In this document: positions 60,005 through 64,000 of the stretch, piece by piece
Layout: every line of letters starts with the position of its first letter
How positions within the stretch are numbered: the stretch's first letter is position 1
DNA from: Thozetella sp. PMI_491
Lineage: Eukaryota; Ascomycota; Sordariomycetes; Chaetosphaeriales; Chaetosphaeriaceae
Length of the DNA stretch: 64,000 nt
Assembly: GCA_021432635.1 (NCBI GenBank)
Contig: MU270052.1
Coordinates: 1-64,000 of the forward strand
Reading direction: 5' to 3'
Notes under the pieces: model-generated
Told to the model about the DNA's origin: nothing
The model's input: the letters and a program-made list of their open reading frames with translations, nothing else
The model's database searches: none
Translations under genes and position numbers: made by a program

Positions 60005-61211
60005 ATGAGGCTGGCATCGGCGCCTTCCCTCTATAAATTACCCACCGCCGCACTCTATCAACGGCAGCTTTTGGCCGCTCCTCCACCGTATTCCTTGCAG
60101 CAGATTGCCCCAGCCAGCTTCTTCCGTGCCAAGAAAACCGAAATGGCGCCATCCAAGCAGTACAACCGGGTCGAGGCCTTCCACAAGAAGCTGGCCTCGA
60201 GCCGCCGGATCCTCGCCCTCTGCGGGGCCGGCCTCTCCTCCTCGTCCGGGCTGCCGACCTTTCGTGGGGCTGGCGGCCTATGGCGAAACCACGACGCAAC
60301 CATCTTGGCGACGCCGGGCGCCTTCAACGACGACCCGGGCCTTGTCTGGCTCTTCTATGCATACCGGCGACACATGGCGCTGCAGGCCAAGCCCAACCCG
60401 GGCCACTACGCCCTCGCGGAGCTCGCGAGTAAGCATCCGGACTTCTTGTGCCTCACACAGAACGTCGATAGTAAGGCCGATCCTTCTTTTATGCCGCTCA
60501 TGTCCCGTTCATCCTCCCGTTATGCCTCCCTCCCCCTGCGTCTCCCGTGTCCTGCGGCTTCATTGCACGTGCCCGCCTATCAACTTCCTCATAAGCCGCC
60601 ACCAAATCTAATACTGTTCAGATCTGTCTCCACGTGCCAACCACCCGCCCGAGAAGCTGCGCCTCTTGCACGGGTCGCTCTTCGACCTTCGATGTTCTCT
60701 CAACTGCGGCTACGTCGACAGAGGCAACATGGACGACCCGCTGTGCCCAGCCCTTGCGGCCGCGTCACAGGATGTCGAGCCTGGCAAAGTCCTTCCTCTT
60801 CTGGACCCAAAGAAGCCGCTGGCTCACATCCCAGCCTCCGAGCTGCCCAAATGCCCCCAGTGCCGGGACGGGCTGTTGCGCCCGGGCGTCGTGTGGTTCG
60901 GAGAGCAGCTTGACGACGCAATGCTTGCGGGAATCGATGCATGGATCGACGCGCCTGATGCATCCATGCCCGACATCGTGCTGGTGATTGGGACCAGTGC
61001 GGCTGTGTATCCTGCCGCCGGCTACGTGCACGCAGCCCGCGGAGCAAACACCAGCGTTGTAACGATCAACCCCGAAGCAGAGCTGCCGAAGAACCTCGCC
61101 GCCATGAAGGAGGAGGACTTTGCATTTGCTGGTGATGCTGCGGAGTTTCTCCCAAAGCTGCTGGAGCCGATTATTGGCAAGATGAAGCCGGATGGAACTT
61201 TTGAGAAGTGA
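60005..61211 (+). CDS. Class III NAD-dependent deacylase, SIRT5-like
   Basis: Two exons, 60005-60470 and 60622-61211, with a 151-base phase-1 intron, give 351 residues. Starting at 60005 adds 46 residues with six basic residues and no acidic one before Glu46, a likely mitochondrial presequence; a second ATG at 60143 starts the conserved body. Sirtuin motifs: GAGLSSSSGLPTFRG (NAD binding), LTQNVDNL (read across the intron), LLHGSLF with the catalytic His, VVWFGEQLD, and VIGTSAAVYPAAGY. The FYAYRRH stretch carries the Tyr-x-x-Arg type pocket that in SIRT5 selects succinyl, malonyl or glutaryl lysine. Zinc ligands are CSLNC (spaced three, not two) and CPQC. It probably removes acidic acyl groups from lysines in mitochondria and perhaps the cytosol. 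It is convergent with the MFSD5-type gene. Confidence 0.92.
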
Positions 61212-61531
61212 GCAGGCAAGATCGATGATAATAGGTTCTTTGGTTCACAGAGGCAGGAACCGAGTATTAGCACCCACTCTATCGGAGGCGCTGACCAGGG
61301 TCGGGAAAGAACAGACTGCCTATGATGATACATAGAGGTAGCTCTCATACCACGTCGCCTGGGTGTAATCGAAAGGCTCACTACGGGTATTTACGGCGTC
61401 GAATACGAATCAACAATACTTTTGATACCCTATCGTAGAATACAAGTACATGCGGCCGCTCCCGCCAGAGCGATGGCCATTGCCACTATCAGATACACCT
61501 AGGGAAAACACTCGTAGCTCAGGTTCACTCA
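61212..61531. other. Short convergent 3' region
   Basis: 320 bases between the stops of the sirtuin and the MFSD5-type carrier. No gene seen; it should contain both polyadenylation regions. Confidence 0.55.
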
Positions 61532-62926
61532 TTATGGCGCATCCTTTGTTAAGATCGTGGCCCAAAGCGCGCCGGTGGAAGCAAGGAGGAGGGTCGAGCA
61601 GGTCGTAAATACCATGCCGAACGCATCGCCATCCCCGGTCACCAGCAGGGAGAGCACAACAAAGAGGTTCAGCGGCACCCTCAGGATCGAGTACACCTGA
61701 GCCCGGATTCCATCCTCAATCAGGCGGCCTTTAAGGTAGCCCATGCACGGCCAGTACATGCCGACCGTGGCCTCGAATAGGCAGAAAATCCAAAAGGTGG
61801 GCTGCTCCGAGTTGGGCCGTACAAGCAAGAAGAAGCACAAGGTCGCCGTGCCCATGATGGCCAACAAGAGGCTGGTGTACCGTAGCAGCCGCTTCTCGGT
61901 GATGGCGCCGAATGTCAGCGACGAGGCCATCATGGCGGCCATGAAGCTCGCGAAGATGATGCCGTAGGGCAGCTCCCCGCTGGAGGATTTGACCGACTTG
62001 AGAGCCGGCGCCCAGAAGAAGACGAACAGGTACATGGAACCCTCGAACATAGTAGAGGCAAGCCCGAGCGAGAGAACCTTGGGGTTAGAGAGTATACTCC
62101 ACACTCTGTTCTCAGCGGGCTTCTTAGGAGCTGCCCCTTTTGTCTTGGACGCCGCAGCTCCTGTCTCTCCGTAGTTCTCGTCCTAGAAATCCGTCCGTTA
62201 GCATCCCCGGGATTCCAACTACCAAGAACCACCATCACATACCCATTGGGACCAGATCACCCACAAGGCCGCGCTCAGAAGCGCAGCACTCGTTACAAAT
62301 GGCGCCTTCCTCGTACCGGTCGCAGAAACGAGCCACTCGCTACCCACGCCGCTCAGAATGGCCACAACGCTGTTGATGGTGCTCATCTGACCGAACGTCC
62401 TACCCAGGTCGCCGCCCTGGGCCGCCAGCCCCCTGGCGTGGAAGTCGGTCACCATCCAGCTCTCGAACACACTGAACAGCAGGCTCGTGCTCAAGCCGCC
62501 GAGCACGCGGCCCACAAACAGCAGCGGCAGGCGCGGGAGGGTCGTCAGGAGGCACGACGTGGCATATGCGATGCAGAAGAACATGCAGGCGGCCTTGCGC
62601 CCGCGCTGATCGGCCACCGAGCCGACGAAGGAGCCGGACACGGCGCCGGAGACGAAGCCGCTGGTGAAGAGAGTAGACACGAGGCTGGAGGGGATGCCGT
62701 GCTCGTCGGTGTACAGCGAGTATAGGAACGGCCCCTGCAACCAGTCGGCGCCCATGACGAGTGCGTAGACGACTAAAAAGGCCGACTGAGATGCTGAAGA
62801 TTTAGGCCGGTCTTGTTTGGATTTGGAGGAGCCATCTTGTGTCGGTGATGTCTTGGACCGCTGCGTCAGGAACAGGGCTGCGCAGAGACCAAGCAGGCCG
62901 ACGAGGTTTATTTGGTATGTATCCAT
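61532..62926 (-). CDS. MFS carrier of the MFSD5/molybdate-anion transporter family
   Basis: Two exons, 62926-62243 and 62182-61532, joined in phase 0 across a 60-base intron with a GCTAAC branch site, give 444 residues. The conserved GADWLQGPFLYSLYTDEHGI (about 60-80) is the hallmark of the MFSD5/MOT2 group, known in algae and animals for high-affinity molybdate uptake. Other family stretches are GFVSGAVSGSFVGSVADQRGRK, FESWMVTDFHARG and ATVGMYWPCMGYLKGR. It has about 12 helices. The start at 62926 is the first in-frame ATG; the frame upstream lacks another good start. Molybdate transport is inferred from the family; molybdenum cofactor enzymes would depend on it. Confidence 0.9.
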
Positions 62927-63905
62927 CCTGGCGATGTCGCAACCGCGGGTGCACCGTCCAGGCGTCGGATTGGCGATATTTTTCAACAGGGCGAGCGAAA
63001 GGCCTGGTCACTGCCAAACTTCTTTTATGCCTCTCTTCGTCAAAACTTTCCTCGAGAAAACAGCTGGCCTTTTATAATTACCCGCCGCCGGTTGCAGGGC
63101 CCCCTGAGGGCTGTCGCAGGTGCGAGGTACCGAGTAGGAGGTTTCGTTTCATCTTTTAAGCACGTCCCGGCCACTGAGGCTCGCATCTCTAGTAGCAGCT
63201 ACCTTAAACAACCCTGTTCAAACGACTCCATCAGACGAACCTGGCCCGGGCTCAATTGAGTCGTGGCCTAAGTCTGGCTGCTATTTGGGCTTTTCCAAGC
63301 GAGCTCAAAATCGAGAGCGCGTCCGTCCCTGACGCATGACGGGCGGGTAAACGGCGTATTCTAGAAAGCGTCTGCCGTCTTTGCCTCAGCCTACCCGCCT
63401 TGTTCTTAGCTCGGTCGCTTTCGTGGCCGCTTCGCTTGATTTCCCCACGACAACTGCCCGCCAGGAATGGCCGCTTCACGGAGCGGTCTCGCCTTCACCG
63501 TAGTGGTGAGAGTTGTTTTTGGGGAGCTTGTTTACGAGCCGCCCCTCTTCCGCGGGTAAAAGGAGAAGGTGAGGTGGGATGATCATCAGAAGTCCCGACG
63601 ACCCCGGCTTCTATGAAGCTTAATCTGCCCGCTGCCCGTCCAGGGTTGCACTGCAGCGGCGGGGTGCGTCCTGGAATCCCTCTGATGATGACGTTCGAGA
63701 TGCCTCTTTCGGACCCCTAGATCACCGGGCTAGGTAGTTCTTTGATAACGTTGCCACGGGAGGGGGACCCAGGAGATGGTGATATTTGTGCTGTACCACC
63801 CCGCCCGCCTTCTACAGTCCTGCGTGCCCCCCCCTTTACCCCTTCGCCTCTCCCTTCCCTCGCGCCGTGAAAGCCTCCACGGGGCAATCTGGGCTTCCTC
63901 CGAAA
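62927..63905. other. Divergent promoter region
   Basis: Lies between the MFSD5-type gene and the partial secreted-protein gene, both of which point outward, so it should carry both promoters. No gene is supported within it. Confidence 0.5.
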
Positions 63906-64000
63906 ATGGCGACGATGTCCCCTCGCAGGCTGCGCGCGGCATTTGCCCTGCTTCCCTTGTCCCTGCCCCTCTGCCTGACGCAAGCCTTCGACCCGCTCCA
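63906..64000 (+). CDS. Start of a secreted protein, cut by the window edge
   Basis: From the ATG at 63906 the last 95 bases read MATMSPRRLRAAFALLPLSLP and on to LCLTQAFDPLQ. This is a textbook signal peptide: basic N-region (RRLR), hydrophobic core (AAFALLPLSLPLCL) and a probable cleavage near LTQA|F. A second ATG three codons later is an alternative start. The mature protein is outside the window, so no function can be given. Confidence 0.6.
   Translation, partial: MATMSPRRLRAAFALLPLSLPLCLTQAFDPL

Noticed and set aside
1-64000. LTR retroelement, other virus-like element or DNA transposon
   Set aside because: No reverse transcriptase, integrase, transposase or terminal repeat was recognised on either strand by eye.

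Overview
This window looks like nuclear DNA of a filamentous ascomycete (Pezizomycotina). By inference it is a Sordariomycete, perhaps in or near the Chaetomiaceae. The evidence is GC-rich sequence, short GT-AG introns of about 57-220 bases with CTNA(A/C)-type branch sites, Zn2Cys6 regulators, Crh and GH16 wall enzymes, long intergenic gaps, and a tyrosinase relic with RIP-like C-to-T damage. I support 17 protein-coding genes (one running off the right edge) and one pseudogene. I saw no virus-like or LTR element, rRNA, convincing tRNA or CRISPR array. All exon joins were read by eye and are backed by phase, splice signals and protein motifs, not by transcripts.

Layout. 0-7 kb: an unknown conserved-looking protein, a secreted GH16 glucanase, and a TamA/Dal81-like Zn2Cys6 regulator. 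7-19.6 kb: a gene-poor stretch holding a second regulator (Upc2-type zinc cluster, three exons) and a tyrosinase pseudogene with at least four in-frame TAG codons. 19.6-21 kb: a DapA-family aldolase. 21-30.2 kb: a 9 kb stretch with no gene I can support. 30-53 kb: an accessory-looking block with an MFS carrier, an APH-fold protein lacking its catalytic aspartates, a tubby/LURP-like protein, a Zn2Cys6 regulator, two divergent DHA2-type efflux carriers, a 2-oxoglutarate dioxygenase, an ACS-type MFS carrier and a secreted rhamnogalacturonase. 53-57.5 kb: another gene-poor gap. 57.5-64 kb: housekeeping-like genes, namely a GPI-anchored Crh transglycosylase, a SIRT5-like sirtuin, an MFSD5-type molybdate carrier, and the first codons of a secreted protein.

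How they may work together. The 37-50 kb block (regulator, two exporters, an oxygenase and an importer) has the make-up of a small catabolic or detoxification cluster, but no backbone synthase is present. The dioxygenase plus ACS-carrier pair recalls part of the Aspergillus nicotinate (hxn) gene set; this is a hypothesis only. The rhamnogalacturonase beside the ACS carrier and the distant DapA-type aldolase would also fit pectin use.

The most unusual directly visible structures are two 13-base micro-exons in the rhamnogalacturonase gene, the APH-fold pseudokinase, the sirtuin with two well-placed in-frame starts, and the RIP-scarred tyrosinase.
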